Shown: piece after piece, positions 9,267 through 18,435 of the stretch
Numbering within the stretch: the first letter of the stretch is position 1
Layout of the letters: every line of letters begins with the position of its first letter
Assembly: GCA_903837135.1 (NCBI GenBank)
Contig: CAILTK010000067.1
Span: 1-64,000 of the forward strand
Direction of reading: 5' to 3'
Length of the DNA stretch: 64,000 nt
Source: an uncultured Caulobacterales bacterium
GTDB lineage: Bacteria > Pseudomonadota > Alphaproteobacteria > Caulobacterales > Caulobacteraceae
Notes under the pieces: generated by a model
Database searches by the model: none
Told to the model about the DNA's origin: nothing
What the model saw: the letters and a program-made list of their open reading frames with translations, nothing else
Position numbers and translations under genes: made by a program

Positions 9267-10694
9267 ATGAGACGTCCAGCCTTCGCCGGGTGCACCATCG
9301 TCTGCGCCATCCTGCTCGCGGGATGCTCGATGACCACCGCCTATGTGCGGCCGGCCCTGCCGACCCCCGACCGCTACCCGGACGCGACCGGAGCGGTCGC
9401 CGCCGCCTCCGCCGCCATCGGCTGGCGTCGCGTGTTCACCGCACCGCCCCTACGGACGCTGATCGAGGACGCCCTGGCCAACAATCGCGATCTGCGGATC
9501 GCCGCCGGACGGGTCGAGGCCGCCCAGGCCAACGCCCGGGCCCAGACCGCGCAACGGTTTCCGAGTCTCAGCGCGCTCGGCCTCGGCGCGCGGTCGGGGC
9601 TTCCCGCCGGCCTCTCGCTCACCGGACGGCCGACCACCTCGAGCCTCTATCTGGGCGCCCTGAGCGCCAGCTGGGAGACCGACTTCTGGGGCCGGCTGCG
9701 CAGCCTGAGCCAGTCCGCGCGGGAGTCGTACCTGGCGAGCGAGGACGCCCGTCGCGCCGTCGCCAGCGGCCTGATCAGGGAGGTCGCCGCCGGCTATCTG
9801 CGCGAGCTCGAATACCGCGAGCGCCTGGAGCTCGCGCGGCGAACCATAGCCAACCGCGAGGAGTCCCTGCGCATCGTCCGGCGGCGCTACGAGGTGGGAT
9901 CCGGCTCGAAGCTCCCCGTGACCCAGGCGCAGACGCTGCTTGGCCAGGCGCAGACCGAGCGGCAGGCGCTGGAGCTGGCGCGCGCGCAGAACACGGAGTC
10001 GCTGGCCCTGCTGGTCGGACGGCCGGTGAAGCGCGAGGACGCGCCGGGCGGACTGGCGCTCGCCGATTTCGCGGCGCCCCTGTCGGCGGGACTGCCGTCC
10101 GAACTGCTGGTCAACCGGCCCGACGTCCGGGCGGCCGAACACCGGCTGCGCGCCGCGCACGCCGATATCGCCGCCGCGCGCGCGGCCTATTTTCCGGACA
10201 TCAGCCTGATGGCCAGCGGGGGCGGCGCCAGCGCCCAGCTGGACAAGCTGTTCGGGACGGGAACCGGACTCTGGAGCTTCACGCCCACGGTCACCGTGCC
10301 GATCTTCAACGGCGGACGGCTCGACGGCGCGCTGGCGGGCGCCCGGGCGGAACGCGACATCGCCCTCGCGGCCTACGAACAAGCGATCCAGTCCGCGTTT
10401 CGCGACGTGGCGGACGCCCTGGCGGCCCGGCGCTGGCTGGCCGAGCAGATCCAGAGCACCGAGCAGACGCTGGAGGCGCTCACCGAGCGCGCCCGTCTCG
10501 CCGACCTCAGCTACGCCAACGGCCGCGCCGCCTATCTCGAGGTGCTGGAGGCCCAGCGCGACCTGTTCTCGGCGCAGGAGGGGCTGGTCCAGCTTCGCCG
10601 CGCGCAGCTGGAGAGCGAGGTGGATCTCTACGCGGCCCTCGGCGGCGGTCTCGCCGACGGACCGGGAACGAACGAAGCAGGGTCGGCGACATGA
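9267..10694 (+). CDS. NodT-family outer-membrane efflux lipoprotein
   Basis: This is the outer-membrane channel of a tripartite exporter, a TolC-like barrel plus periplasmic alpha-tunnel. The N-terminus is a lipoprotein signal with lipobox LLAGC, then the typical VRPALPTPDRYP stretch. Two OEP repeats follow: the first starts ALIEDALANNRDLRIAAGRVEAA-like, the second shows NRPDVRAAEHRLRAAHADIAAARAAYFP. Length is 475 residues, normal for the NodT group. It is first in a run of four tightly packed genes; its stop overlaps the next start in ATGATGA. The FNR/FixK box upstream suggests oxygen-linked expression. Confidence 0.92.
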   Translation: MRRPAFAGCTIVCAILLAGCSMTTAYVRPALPTPDRYPDATGAVAAASAAIGWRRVFTAPPLRTLIEDALANNRDLRIAAGRVEAAQANARAQTAQRFPSLSALGLGARSGLPAGLSLTGRPTTSSLYLGALSASWETDFWGRLRSLSQSARESYLASEDARRAVASGLIREVAAGYLRELEYRERLELARRTIANREESLRIVRRRYEVGSGSKLPVTQAQTLLGQAQTERQALELARAQNTESLALLVGRPVKREDAPGGLALADFAAPLSAGLPSELLVNRPDVRAAEHRLRAAHADIAAARAAYFPDISLMASGGGASAQLDKLFGTGTGLWSFTPTVTVPIFNGGRLDGALAGARAERDIALAAYEQAIQSAFRDVADALAARRWLAEQIQSTEQTLEALTERARLADLSYANGRAAYLEVLEAQRDLFSAQEGLVQLRRAQLESEVDLYAALGGGLADGPGTNEAGSAT

Positions 10695-11764
10695 TGAAGT
10701 TCAACCGCGCCTGGCTGTGGCGGGCGGCGCTCGCGGTCGTCGCGGCGGCGGCGCTGCTGGGCGGCTGGATGGTCGTGCGGCCCAAGGGGATGGGCCCCGG
10801 CGTGGTCAGCGGCAACGGCCGGATCGAAGCGGTCGAGATCGACGTCTCCGCCAAGACGCCGGGCCGGATCCAGAAGATCCTGGTCGACGAGGGCGATCAG
10901 GTCGACGCCGGCCAGGTGGTGGCGGTGATGGACACCCAGTCGCTGCAGGCCCAGCGCGCCCAGGCGGCGGCGGAGCTGCAGGCGGCGCTGGTGGCGATCG
11001 AGACCGCGAAGAGCCAGGTGGCGCAGCAGCAGAGCCAGCGCGCCGCCGTGCTGGCCGCCGTGCGCCAGCGTGAGGCGGAGTTGAACGCCGCGGGCAAGCA
11101 CCTGGCGCGGTCCCAGACCCTGTCCCGCGAGGGCGCGGCCGCGGTGCAGGAGCGCGACGACGACCAGGCGCACGAGGAAGAGGCCGCCGCCGCCCTGGGC
11201 GCCGCCCGCGCCCAGGTGGCCGCCGCCGACGCCGCCATCAGGACCGCCCGATCGCAGGTGGTCGGCGCCGGCGCCAATGTCGACGCCGTGCGCGCCGGCA
11301 TCGCCCGCCTGGACGCCGATATCGCCGACAGCACGCTCAAGGCGCCGGAAGCGGGGCGCGTGCAATACCGCGTCGCCCAGCCGGGCGAGGTGCTCGGCGG
11401 AGGCGGCCGGGTGCTGAACCTGGTGAACCTGGCGGACGTCTACATGACCTTCTTCCTGCCGGAATCCGCCACGGGCCGCGTCGGCATGGGGACGGAGGTG
11501 CGCATCGTGCTCGACGCCGCGCCGCAATACGTCATCCCCGCCAAGGTCTCCTTCGTGTCCGACGTCGCCCAGTTCACGCCCAAGACCGTGGAGACGGCCA
11601 GCGAGCGCCAGAAGCTGATGTTCCGCGTCAAGGCGCGCATCGATCCGGATCTGCTGCGCCGCCACCTCGCCCAGGTGAAGACCGGCCTGCCCGGCGTCGC
11701 CTACCTGCGACTCGATCCGCGGGCGAGCTGGCCGAAGGCGCTGCAGCTGAACACGCCGAGATGA
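10691..11764 (+). CDS. HlyD-family periplasmic adaptor (YhiI-like)
   Basis: This is the membrane-fusion subunit linking the inner-membrane ABC transporter to the outer-membrane channel. One N-terminal membrane helix ([17 protein letters not shown]) is followed by a lipoyl-like half ([27 protein letters not shown]), a long Ala/Gln-rich coiled-coil hairpin at about residues 90-205, and the second half with [26 protein letters not shown]. The ATG at 10691 (357 residues) overlaps the end of the nodT gene; the ORF-track start at 9290 is an out-of-frame read-back. Its stop overlaps the next ATG (ATGA). Gene order matches E. coli yhiI-rbbA-yhhJ. Confidence 0.93.
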   Translation: MMKFNRAWLWRAALAVVAAAALLGGWMVVRPKGMGPGVVSGNGRIEAVEIDVSAKTPGRIQKILVDEGDQVDAGQVVAVMDTQSLQAQRAQAAAELQAALVAIETAKSQVAQQQSQRAAVLAAVRQREAELNAAGKHLARSQTLSREGAAAVQERDDDQAHEEEAAAALGAARAQVAAADAAIRTARSQVVGAGANVDAVRAGIARLDADIADSTLKAPEAGRVQYRVAQPGEVLGGGGRVLNLVNLADVYMTFFLPESATGRVGMGTEVRIVLDAAPQYVIPAKVSFVSDVAQFTPKTVETASERQKLMFRVKARIDPDLLRRHLAQVKTGLPGVAYLRLDPRASWPKALQLNTPR

Positions 11765-14523
11765 GCGCTCCGGAGCCCGGCGGCGCACATCCTGCAGCCA
11801 GGCTGGTCGGGGTCAGCCTGCGCTATGGCGAAACGATCGCGCTCGACGCGGTGAGCCTCGATATTCCGGCGGGCCGGATGGTCGGCCTGATCGGTCCGGA
11901 CGGCGTCGGCAAGTCCAGCCTGTTCTCCCTCGTCGCCGGCGCACGGGCCGTGCAGAGCGGGACCGTCGAGACCCTGGGCGGCGACATGGCCGATCGTCGG
12001 CGCCGCGAGGCGGCCTTCACCCGCATCGCCTACATGCCGCAGGGTCTGGGCAAGAACCTCTACCCGACGCTTTCGGTGCAGGAGAACCTGGACTTCTTCG
12101 GGCGGCTGTTTGGTCAGGACGGCGCCGAACGGGACCGCCGGATCGCCGCCCTGCTGGACGCCACCGCCCTGACGCCGTTCCGGGACCGGCCTGCGGGCCA
12201 ACTCTCGGGCGGGATGAAGCAGAAACTCGGCCTGTGCTGCGCCCTGATCCACGATCCGGACCTGCTTCTGCTCGACGAGCCCACGACCGGCGTCGATCCG
12301 CTTTCGCGCCGGCAGTTCTGGGAGCTGATCGAGCGGATGCGCGCCGACGCGCCGGGCATGAGCGTGCTGGTGGCGACCGCCTACATGGAGGAGGCGGCTC
12401 GCTTCGACTGGCTGATCGCGATGGACGCCGGCCGGGTCCTGGCGACCGGAACGCCGGCCGACCTCTATGCGCGGACCGGCGAGACCGGGCTGGAAGACGC
12501 CTTCATCGCCCTCTTGCCCGAGGCGCGGCGACGCGAGCATCGCAAGGTGGTCATCCCGCCGCGGTCCACCGCGGGGGAAGGACAGGCCGCCATCGAGGCC
12601 AAGGGTCTGACCAAGCGCTTTGGCGACTTCACGGCCGTGGACCAGGTCGATTTCCGGATCGAACGCGGCGAGATCTTCGGCTTCATCGGCTCCAACGGCT
12701 GCGGCAAGACCACCACCATGAAGATGCTCACCGGTCTTCTTCCGGCGAGCGAAGGCGAGGCGTGGCTGTTCGGCCAGAAGGTCGACCCCCGGGACATCCG
12801 CACCCGCACCCGCGTGGGCTACATGTCGCAGGGGTTCTCGCTCTATACCGAACTCACCGTGCGGCAGAACCTGGAGCTGCACGCGCGGCTGTTCCACGTG
12901 CCGCCCGACCGGATCCCTGCGCGCATCGACGAGATGGCCGGCCGGTTCGGCCTCGCCGGCCTCCTCGACAGCCTGCCCGACAGCCTGCCGCTCGGTCAGA
13001 GGCAGCGTCTCTCCCTGGCCGTGGCGATGATTCACAAGCCGGAAATGCTCATCCTGGACGAGCCCACGTCGGGGGTGGACCCGATCGCGCGCGACAGCTT
13101 CTGGCAGATCATGGCCGATCTCGCCCGCAAGGACGGGGTGACGATCTTCATTTCGACCCACTTCATGAACGAAGCGGAGCGCTGCGACCGGATATCGCTG
13201 ATGCACGCGGGCCGCGTCCTGGCGACCGACGCCCCGGGCGAGATCGTGCGCAAGCGCGGCGCGGCGACGCTCGAGGACGCCTTCGTGAGCTACCTCGAGG
13301 AGGCCTCGGGGGAGACTGCCGCGATCGCTCCGCCGCCGGCCGCGCCCCGTCCCGTGGGCGTGACCGACCCGGGGCGACGACGGTCGTCCGACCGCGGCTT
13401 CAGCCTTCGGCGCATGTACAGCTACAGCCTCCGTGAAGGCCTCGAGCTCAGGCGCGACCCGATCCGGGCCACCCTGGCCCTGCTCGGCAGCGTCCTTCTG
13501 ATGTTCATCCTCGGGTACGGGATCAACCTCGACGTGGAGAACCTGCCCTTCGCCGTGCTCGACCGCGATCGCACCGAGACCAGCCAGAACTATGGGCTCA
13601 ATCTCGCCGGCTCCCGATATTTCAGCGAGCACCGTCCGATCGCCGACTACGCCGACCTCGACCGCCGGATGCGGGACGGGGAGCTCAGCCTGGCGGTGGA
13701 GATCCCCTCGGGCTTCGCGCGCGACCTGCGGCGCGGCGATCCGGTGTCGGTGGGGGTCTGGGTCGACGGCGCCATGCCGACCCGCGGCGAGACGGCCCAG
13801 TCCTACATCCAGGCCCTGCATGGCCAGTGGCTCGCCGACATGGCCCGCTTCAAGCTCGGCGTGAAACCCGGCGCGGGGGCGGTCAACGTCGAGACGCGCT
13901 TCCGCTACAATCCCAACGTGGTCAGCATCGTGGCGATGGTTCCGGCCGTCATCCCCGTGCTCCTGCTGCTCATCCCGGCCATGCTGACGGCGCTCAGCGT
14001 GGTGCGCGAAAAGGAGCTGGGCTCGATCGTCAACTTCTACGTCACGCCGGTCACCCGGCTCGAATTCCTGCTCGGCAAGCAGGCCCCGTACGTGGTCCTG
14101 ACCATGCTCAACTTCGGCCTCTTGACCCTGCTGGCCGTCACGGTGTTCGCGGTGCCGCTCACCGGGGCCCTGGCGGCGCTGACGGTCGGCGCCTTCCTCT
14201 ACGCCCTGGCCACCACGGCGCTCGGGCTTTTGGTCTCGGTCTTCGTGCGCAGCCAGATCGCCGCCATCTTCGCCACGGCCATCCTCACCCTCCTGCCGGC
14301 GGTCCAGTTCTCGGGCCTGATCGACCCGGTCTCCTCCCTCGAGGGCGCCGGCGCGTGGATCGGCCGCGTCTATCCGACGACCTTCTTCGTCACCATCTGT
14401 CGGGGCGTCTTCTCCAAGGCGCTCGGGTTCGCCGAGCTGAACGACGCGCTTTGGCCGCTCGCCCTCGCCTTCCCGGTCCTGCTGGCCGCCACGACGCTTC
14501 TGCTCCGCAAGCAGGACCGCTGA
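11761..14523 (+). CDS. rbbA: RbbA-like ABC transporter: two ATPase domains fused to a permease
   Basis: This single 920-residue chain carries two nucleotide-binding domains and one ABC-2 permease. NBD1: Walker [10 protein letters not shown] (~residue 45), signature LSGGMKQ, Walker [17 protein letters not shown]2: Walker [10 protein letters not shown] (~313), a degenerate signature LPLGQRQRL in place of LSGGQ, Walker [14 protein letters not shown]. The membrane part begins near residue 570 ([17 protein letters not shown]) and ends with several helices. Length and order match E. coli RbbA (YhiH). In this setting it is most likely an exporter component; the ribosome-binding role reported for E. 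coli RbbA cannot be judged here. Confidence 0.92.
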   Translation: MSAPEPGGAHPAARLVGVSLRYGETIALDAVSLDIPAGRMVGLIGPDGVGKSSLFSLVAGARAVQSGTVETLGGDMADRRRREAAFTRIAYMPQGLGKNLYPTLSVQENLDFFGRLFGQDGAERDRRIAALLDATALTPFRDRPAGQLSGGMKQKLGLCCALIHDPDLLLLDEPTTGVDPLSRRQFWELIERMRADAPGMSVLVATAYMEEAARFDWLIAMDAGRVLATGTPADLYARTGETGLEDAFIALLPEARRREHRKVVIPPRSTAGEGQAAIEAKGLTKRFGDFTAVDQVDFRIERGEIFGFIGSNGCGKTTTMKMLTGLLPASEGEAWLFGQKVDPRDIRTRTRVGYMSQGFSLYTELTVRQNLELHARLFHVPPDRIPARIDEMAGRFGLAGLLDSLPDSLPLGQRQRLSLAVAMIHKPEMLILDEPTSGVDPIARDSFWQIMADLARKDGVTIFISTHFMNEAERCDRISLMHAGRVLATDAPGEIVRKRGAATLEDAFVSYLEEASGETAAIAPPPAAPRPVGVTDPGRRRSSDRGFSLRRMYSYSLREGLELRRDPIRATLALLGSVLLMFILGYGINLDVENLPFAVLDRDRTETSQNYGLNLAGSRYFSEHRPIADYADLDRRMRDGELSLAVEIPSGFARDLRRGDPVSVGVWVDGAMPTRGETAQSYIQALHGQWLADMARFKLGVKPGAGAVNVETRFRYNPNVVSIVAMVPAVIPVLLLLIPAMLTALSVVREKELGSIVNFYVTPVTRLEFLLGKQAPYVVLTMLNFGLLTLLAVTVFAVPLTGALAALTVGAFLYALATTALGLLVSVFVRSQIAAIFATAILTLLPAVQFSGLIDPVSSLEGAGAWIGRVYPTTFFVTICRGVFSKALGFAELNDALWPLALAFPVLLAATTLLLRKQDR

Positions 14524-14525
14524 GC

Positions 14526-15647
14526 ATGACGGCGTCCAACGTCTTGAATCTCGGGATCAAGGAGCTGCGCAGCCTCTATCGCGACCCGATCATGCTGTTC
14601 CTGATCGTCTTCGCCTTCACCGGCTCGGTGTACACGGCGGCGAAGGGAATCCCCGAGACCCTGAACCGGGCGTCGATCGCGGTGGTCGACGAGGACCGGT
14701 CGCCGCTTTCGCAGCGCATCAGCGACGCCTTCTATCCGCCGCACTTCACCGCCCCGGCCCTGATCTCCCAGCACCAGATCGATCCTGGCCTGGACGCGGG
14801 CCGCTATACCTTCGCGCTGGACATCCCGCCGGACTTCCAGCGCGACGTGCTGGCCGGACGGTCGCCGACGGTTCAGCTGAACGTGGACGCCACGCGGATG
14901 ACCCAGGCCTTCACCGGGAGCGGCTATATCCAGCAGATAATCACCAGCGAGGTCGCCGCCTTCCTGCAGCATGCGCGCGGACAGGCGGCGGCGCCGGCCG
15001 AACTGGTCTATCGAGTGCGCTTCAATCCCACCCTGGCCCAGGTCTGGTTCGGCGCGGTGATGCAGGTGATCAACAACGTCACCATGCTGTCGATCATCCT
15101 CACCGGCGCGGCCCTGATCCGCGAGCGCGAGCACGGGACGATCGAGCACCTTCTGGTCATGCCGGTGACGCCCTTCGAGATCATGGCCAGCAAGGTCTGG
15201 TCCATGGGACTGGTGGTGCTGGCGGCGTCCGCCCTCTCCCTCGTCTTCGTGGTCCAGGGCCTGCTGCAGGTGCGCATCGAGGGCTCGGTCCCCCTGTTCC
15301 TGTTCGGCGCGGCCCTGTGTCTGTTCGCGACCACCTCCATGGGCATATTCATGGCGACCATCGCCCGCTCGATGCCGCAGTTCGGTCTGCTGGTCATCCT
15401 GGTGATGCTGCCCCTGCAGGTGCTGTCGGGCGGTCTGACGCCGAGGGAGAGCATGCCGCAGGCGGTGCAGACCCTGATGCTGGCGGCGCCCACGACCCAT
15501 TTCGTGCAGATGGCCCAGGCGATCCTCTATCGCGGCGCCGGTCTCGACGTGGTCTGGCCCCAATGCCTCTGGCTCGCGGCCATCGGCGCGATCTTCTTCT
15601 CCGTGGCCCTGAGCCGGTTCCGCTCCACCCTCCCGCTCATGGCGTGA
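14526..15647 (+). CDS. ABC-2 type permease (YhhJ-like)
   Basis: This is the second membrane subunit of the exporter. It has an N-terminal transmembrane helix (PIMLFLIVFAFTGSVYTAA), a large periplasmic segment (~50-175), then five or so helices, including MLSIILTGAALIREREHGTIEHLLVMPVTP, the characteristic ABC-2 'E-H/K-G-T' loop. The ATG at 14526 lies two bases after the rbbA-like stop and gives 373 residues. The ORF-track start (13827) is a read-back into the upstream gene. It pairs with the permease half of the RbbA-like protein to form the translocation path. Confidence 0.92.
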   Translation: MTASNVLNLGIKELRSLYRDPIMLFLIVFAFTGSVYTAAKGIPETLNRASIAVVDEDRSPLSQRISDAFYPPHFTAPALISQHQIDPGLDAGRYTFALDIPPDFQRDVLAGRSPTVQLNVDATRMTQAFTGSGYIQQIITSEVAAFLQHARGQAAAPAELVYRVRFNPTLAQVWFGAVMQVINNVTMLSIILTGAALIREREHGTIEHLLVMPVTPFEIMASKVWSMGLVVLAASALSLVFVVQGLLQVRIEGSVPLFLFGAALCLFATTSMGIFMATIARSMPQFGLLVILVMLPLQVLSGGLTPRESMPQAVQTLMLAAPTTHFVQMAQAILYRGAGLDVVWPQCLWLAAIGAIFFSVALSRFRSTLPLMA

Positions 15648-15658
15648 GGGCGGGCGCC

Positions 15659-16909
15659 TCAGCGCCGGAACACCCCGACCAGCTCCACGTGCGCGGACCA
15701 CAGGAACTGGTCGACGGGCAGCACGCTCTCCAGGCGAAAGCCGGCGGCGATCAGGACGGCGGCGTCGCGGGCGAAGGTCTGCGGATTGCAGGAGACGCCG
15801 ACCGCCAGGGGCACGGCCGAGGCGGCGATCTCCGTCGCCTGCTCCAGGGCGCCGGCGCGCGGCGGGTCGAACACCACCGCATCCAGCCGTTTCATCTCCA
15901 CCGCCAGCAACGGCCGACGGGAGAGATCGCGCGCCTCCGCGTCGATCGCCTTCAGCCCGGCCGTGGCCGCCCGGCCGGCGGCGAGGGCGGCGATCGCCTC
16001 GCGCGAGGCGTCGAGCGCCAGCACGCCGGAGCGCTCGGCCAGCGGGAAGGTGAAGGCGCCCGCGCCGCAGAACAGGTCGGCGAGCCGGCCGGCGCCGTCC
16101 ACGGCCTGGGTCACGGCGGCGGCCATCACCCGCTCCGCTTCGGCCGAGGCCTGCAGGAAGCCGCCCGGCGGCAGGGGCGTCACGGCCGGGCCGAAGCGGA
16201 CCATCGGCAGGCGCGCCTGATAGAGCATCTCCCCCGCCAGGGTCACCCGCGCCATATCCGCCGCCGCGGCCGCGGCCGAGGCCCTGACCCGCGCATCGGC
16301 CGACAGGCCGCCGCCCCGCGCCTCCACCCCGGTCACGTCCACGTCGAGGCCGGTGGCGGTGACGGTGACGTGCAGGGTGGGGGCCGACTTGGGATGCTCG
16401 AAGAAGGGCTTGGCCAGAAGCTTCAGGGCCGGCAGGGCGGCGACGATGCGCGGATCTGCGATCACGCAGGTGGAGATCGCCTCCACCGCCCAGGACCGTC
16501 GCGCCTTGAACCCCAGCACCACCTCGCGGCCGCGTCGGCGCGCGTGCAGCGCCACCCGCCGCCGCGTTCCCGGGGCCGTGGTGAAGGCCGGCAGGAGCTC
16601 GGTCTCGATCCCCTCGCGGGCCAGGGCCTCGCGGATCAGGCCGGTCTTCCAGGCGGTATAGGGCGCCGGCGCCCAGTGCTGCAGGGCGCAGCCGCCGCAG
16701 ACGCCGAAGTGCGGACAGGGCGGCGGGACCCGCTCCGGGCTGGCCTCCAGCACCTGAACGCCGTCGACCCGGTCGCCCGAGATGGACGCCTCGATCACCT
16801 CGCCCGGCAGGGTCAGCGGGGCGAACAGCCGCCGGCCGTCCTCGCTCACGGCGAGGCCGTCGCCCTGGGCGCCCATGCGCTCGATGCGGAACCTCTGACC
16901 GGGCGTCAA
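15659..16909 (-). CDS. TrmA/RlmC/RlmD-family 23S rRNA or tRNA m5U methyltransferase
   Basis: This SAM-dependent enzyme methylates C5 of uridine in RNA. An N-terminal TRAM-like region (RMGAQGDGLAVSEDGRRLFAPLTLPGE) precedes the Fe-S cysteines CPHFGVCGGCALQHW. The SAM-binding core (LFCGAGAFTFPLA) and catalytic region (VFDPPRAG, then VSCNPQTFARD with the nucleophilic Cys) are C-terminal. The frame opens at a TTG (16909) with AGGA 8 bases upstream; the next Met is residue 12. Length is 416. Which uridine is modified cannot be told from sequence. It is convergent with the efflux operon. Confidence 0.92.
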   Translation of the reverse strand: MTPGQRFRIERMGAQGDGLAVSEDGRRLFAPLTLPGEVIEASISGDRVDGVQVLEASPERVPPPCPHFGVCGGCALQHWAPAPYTAWKTGLIREALAREGIETELLPAFTTAPGTRRRVALHARRRGREVVLGFKARRSWAVEAISTCVIADPRIVAALPALKLLAKPFFEHPKSAPTLHVTVTATGLDVDVTGVEARGGGLSADARVRASAAAAAADMARVTLAGEMLYQARLPMVRFGPAVTPLPPGGFLQASAEAERVMAAAVTQAVDGAGRLADLFCGAGAFTFPLAERSGVLALDASREAIAALAAGRAATAGLKAIDAEARDLSRRPLLAVEMKRLDAVVFDPPRAGALEQATEIAASAVPLAVGVSCNPQTFARDAAVLIAAGFRLESVLPVDQFLWSAHVELVGVFRR

Positions 16910-17097
16910 GATTTCATTCCTGCAACCAAACAGCCGATCGCGCGTTCAAGCTTGACCGTTCCACGCGGAGCGCGGCGGACGTGAACGAAGATGAACGGCG
17001 CGCTCAACAACGGTTCAGACTGACCAGGCCATATGTCCCCTCACACGCTGCGACGTCGCCTCCGACGCCTCGTTGCGCCAAGCTCAAGGAGCTGATC

Positions 17098-17508
17098 ATG
17101 CGTAAACTCATTCTCGCCGCCGGAGCCATCGCCACCCTGGCGACCGCCACTGCCGTGCCGACCTTCGCCTCCGCCTATACCTCACGCTGCGAGGCCCGCG
17201 CGCATGATAAGAAGGTCGGCGGCACGATCGCCGGCGGCGTGCTCGGCGCCCTGGCCGGCGGCGCCCTCGGCCACGGCGGCACCGGCGCCCTGATCGGCGG
17301 CGTCGCCGGCGCGGCGATCGGCAACAACCTGTCGCGCGTGCACTGCGACCGCGGCCAGGTCCAGCGCGTCTACGACGACCGCTACTACGATCCGGCGGCG
17401 GGCCGTTATCACGACGGTTACGGCCCGAACCGTTGCGGCTGGCGCCAGGAGTCGTATCGCGACGACCGCGGCTACAGGGCCACCCGCGAAGTCCAGGTCT
17501 GTCGCTAG
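17098..17508 (+). CDS. Exported glycine-zipper 2TM-like envelope protein
   Basis: This is a small exported protein of 136 residues. Its signal peptide (KLILAAGAIATLATATAVPTFASA) is followed by a Cys-containing segment and a glycine zipper (GGTIAGGVLGALAGGALG...GALIGGVAGAAIGNN). The C-terminal half is rich in Tyr, Arg and Asp, with cysteines CDRGQ, RCGW and the terminal VCR. AAGGAG lies just upstream of the ATG at 17098; the track start at 16981 adds a non-signal leader. Glycine zippers pack membrane helices and occur in SlyB/Rcs-linked lipoproteins, but the exact role is unknown. The next gene codes a related protein. Confidence 0.82.
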   Translation: MRKLILAAGAIATLATATAVPTFASAYTSRCEARAHDKKVGGTIAGGVLGALAGGALGHGGTGALIGGVAGAAIGNNLSRVHCDRGQVQRVYDDRYYDPAAGRYHDGYGPNRCGWRQESYRDDRGYRATREVQVCR

Positions 17509-17553
17509 ACCGCCATTCTGATCCCTGAAACCCGCGCCGAAGGACATCGAGGC

Positions 17554-18360
17554 ATGACCGCTTCAGCTTTGCTCAAAGGGGCGTTCACCGCCTCGATCCT
17601 CCTCGGCCTGGGCGGGGCCGCCCTGCCCGGCGTCGCCGCCGCCCAGGGCGCGCCGCAGGGTTACTACGACCAGGACGGCCGCTGGCATGACCGCAACTGC
17701 GGCGGCTCGACCGCCGCGGGCGCGGTGGTCGGCGGCACGGTCGGCGCCGTCGCCGGCTCGCAGATTTCGGGCCATGGACACCGCACCGACGGCTCCATCC
17801 TCGGCGGGCTGCTCGGCGCGGCGGTCGGGGCCACGGTCGGCCACGAGGCAGGCTGCCAGCCGGCGCCGCCCCCGCCGCCGCCGGGCTATGCGCCGACCTA
17901 TTCGCAGGAGGCCTACCCTGCCGACGCACCGCCGCCGCCGCCGCCCGGCTATGCGCCCAACGGCTATGCGCCGCCGTCCGGCTACGCCCCGCCCCCGCAA
18001 GGCTATGCCCCCGGCGGCTATCCTCCGCAGGGATACCAGCTGCCGGGGGGATATCAGCAGCCCTCCGGATATCAGCCGCCGGGCGGATATCAGCAGCCCG
18101 GCGGGTATCCGCCGGAGGGCGGCTACGCCCCCCAGGACCGCTATGCGCAGGACGGCGATCCGCAAGGGTATGACGACGGCCCGCCGGCGCCGAATTACGG
18201 CTACGGTCCCGACGCGCCGCCCCCGCCCGCGCCCCCGCCCGGCTATGTGCTCGGCCCGGCCTCGTACGGACCGCCGCCTCCGGGGGTGGTCGTGCTCGGC
18301 CCCTCCGCCTACCCCTACTACTACTATCCGCGCCACTACCGCTGGCGCCGGGGCTGGTAG
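17554..18360 (+). CDS. Exported glycine-zipper protein with Pro/Gly/Tyr-rich tail
   Basis: After a signal peptide (ASILLGLGGAALPGVAAAQ) the protein has YYDQDGRWHDRNC, a glycine zipper (AAGAVVGGTVGAVAGSQ... and GGLLGAAVGATVGHEAG), then a ~170-residue tail built from PPPGYAP, PPQGY and QQPGGY units. The end is YRWRRGW. Length is 268 residues. It follows the previous glycine-zipper gene by 45 bases on the same strand, which suggests a paired envelope function. The low-complexity tail is likely disordered and surface- or periplasm-exposed. No enzymatic motif is seen. Confidence 0.8.
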   Translation: MTASALLKGAFTASILLGLGGAALPGVAAAQGAPQGYYDQDGRWHDRNCGGSTAAGAVVGGTVGAVAGSQISGHGHRTDGSILGGLLGAAVGATVGHEAGCQPAPPPPPPGYAPTYSQEAYPADAPPPPPPGYAPNGYAPPSGYAPPPQGYAPGGYPPQGYQLPGGYQQPSGYQPPGGYQQPGGYPPEGGYAPQDRYAQDGDPQGYDDGPPAPNYGYGPDAPPPPAPPPGYVLGPASYGPPPPGVVVLGPSAYPYYYYPRHYRWRRGW

Positions 18361-18373
18361 GGCCCCTTAAGGC

Positions 18374-18410
18374 GTCATCCCGGAAAGCGCGCAGCGCCTA
18401 TCCGGGATGG
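18374..18410. repeat. REP-like repeat (GTCATCCCGG family), copy 2; possible terminator
   Basis: ATCCCGGA and TCCGGGAT form a near-perfect stem around GCGCAGCG, in the 75-base gap between two convergent genes. It could end transcription from both sides, though no T-tract follows. Confidence 0.6.
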
Positions 18411-18435
18411 CGACATCGATTGGATGGGTTGCAGC

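Noticed and set aside
9290-10690. N-terminal 467 residues of the HlyD-frame ORF
   Set aside because: This part overlaps nodT out of frame; the real start is the ATG at 10691 with a membrane helix.
17860-18240. Repetitive Pro/Gly/Tyr codons that might look like a CRISPR or tandem repeat array
   Set aside because: They are the coding sequence of the glycine-zipper protein tail; no spacers or repeats of fixed length. No CRISPR array was seen in the window.
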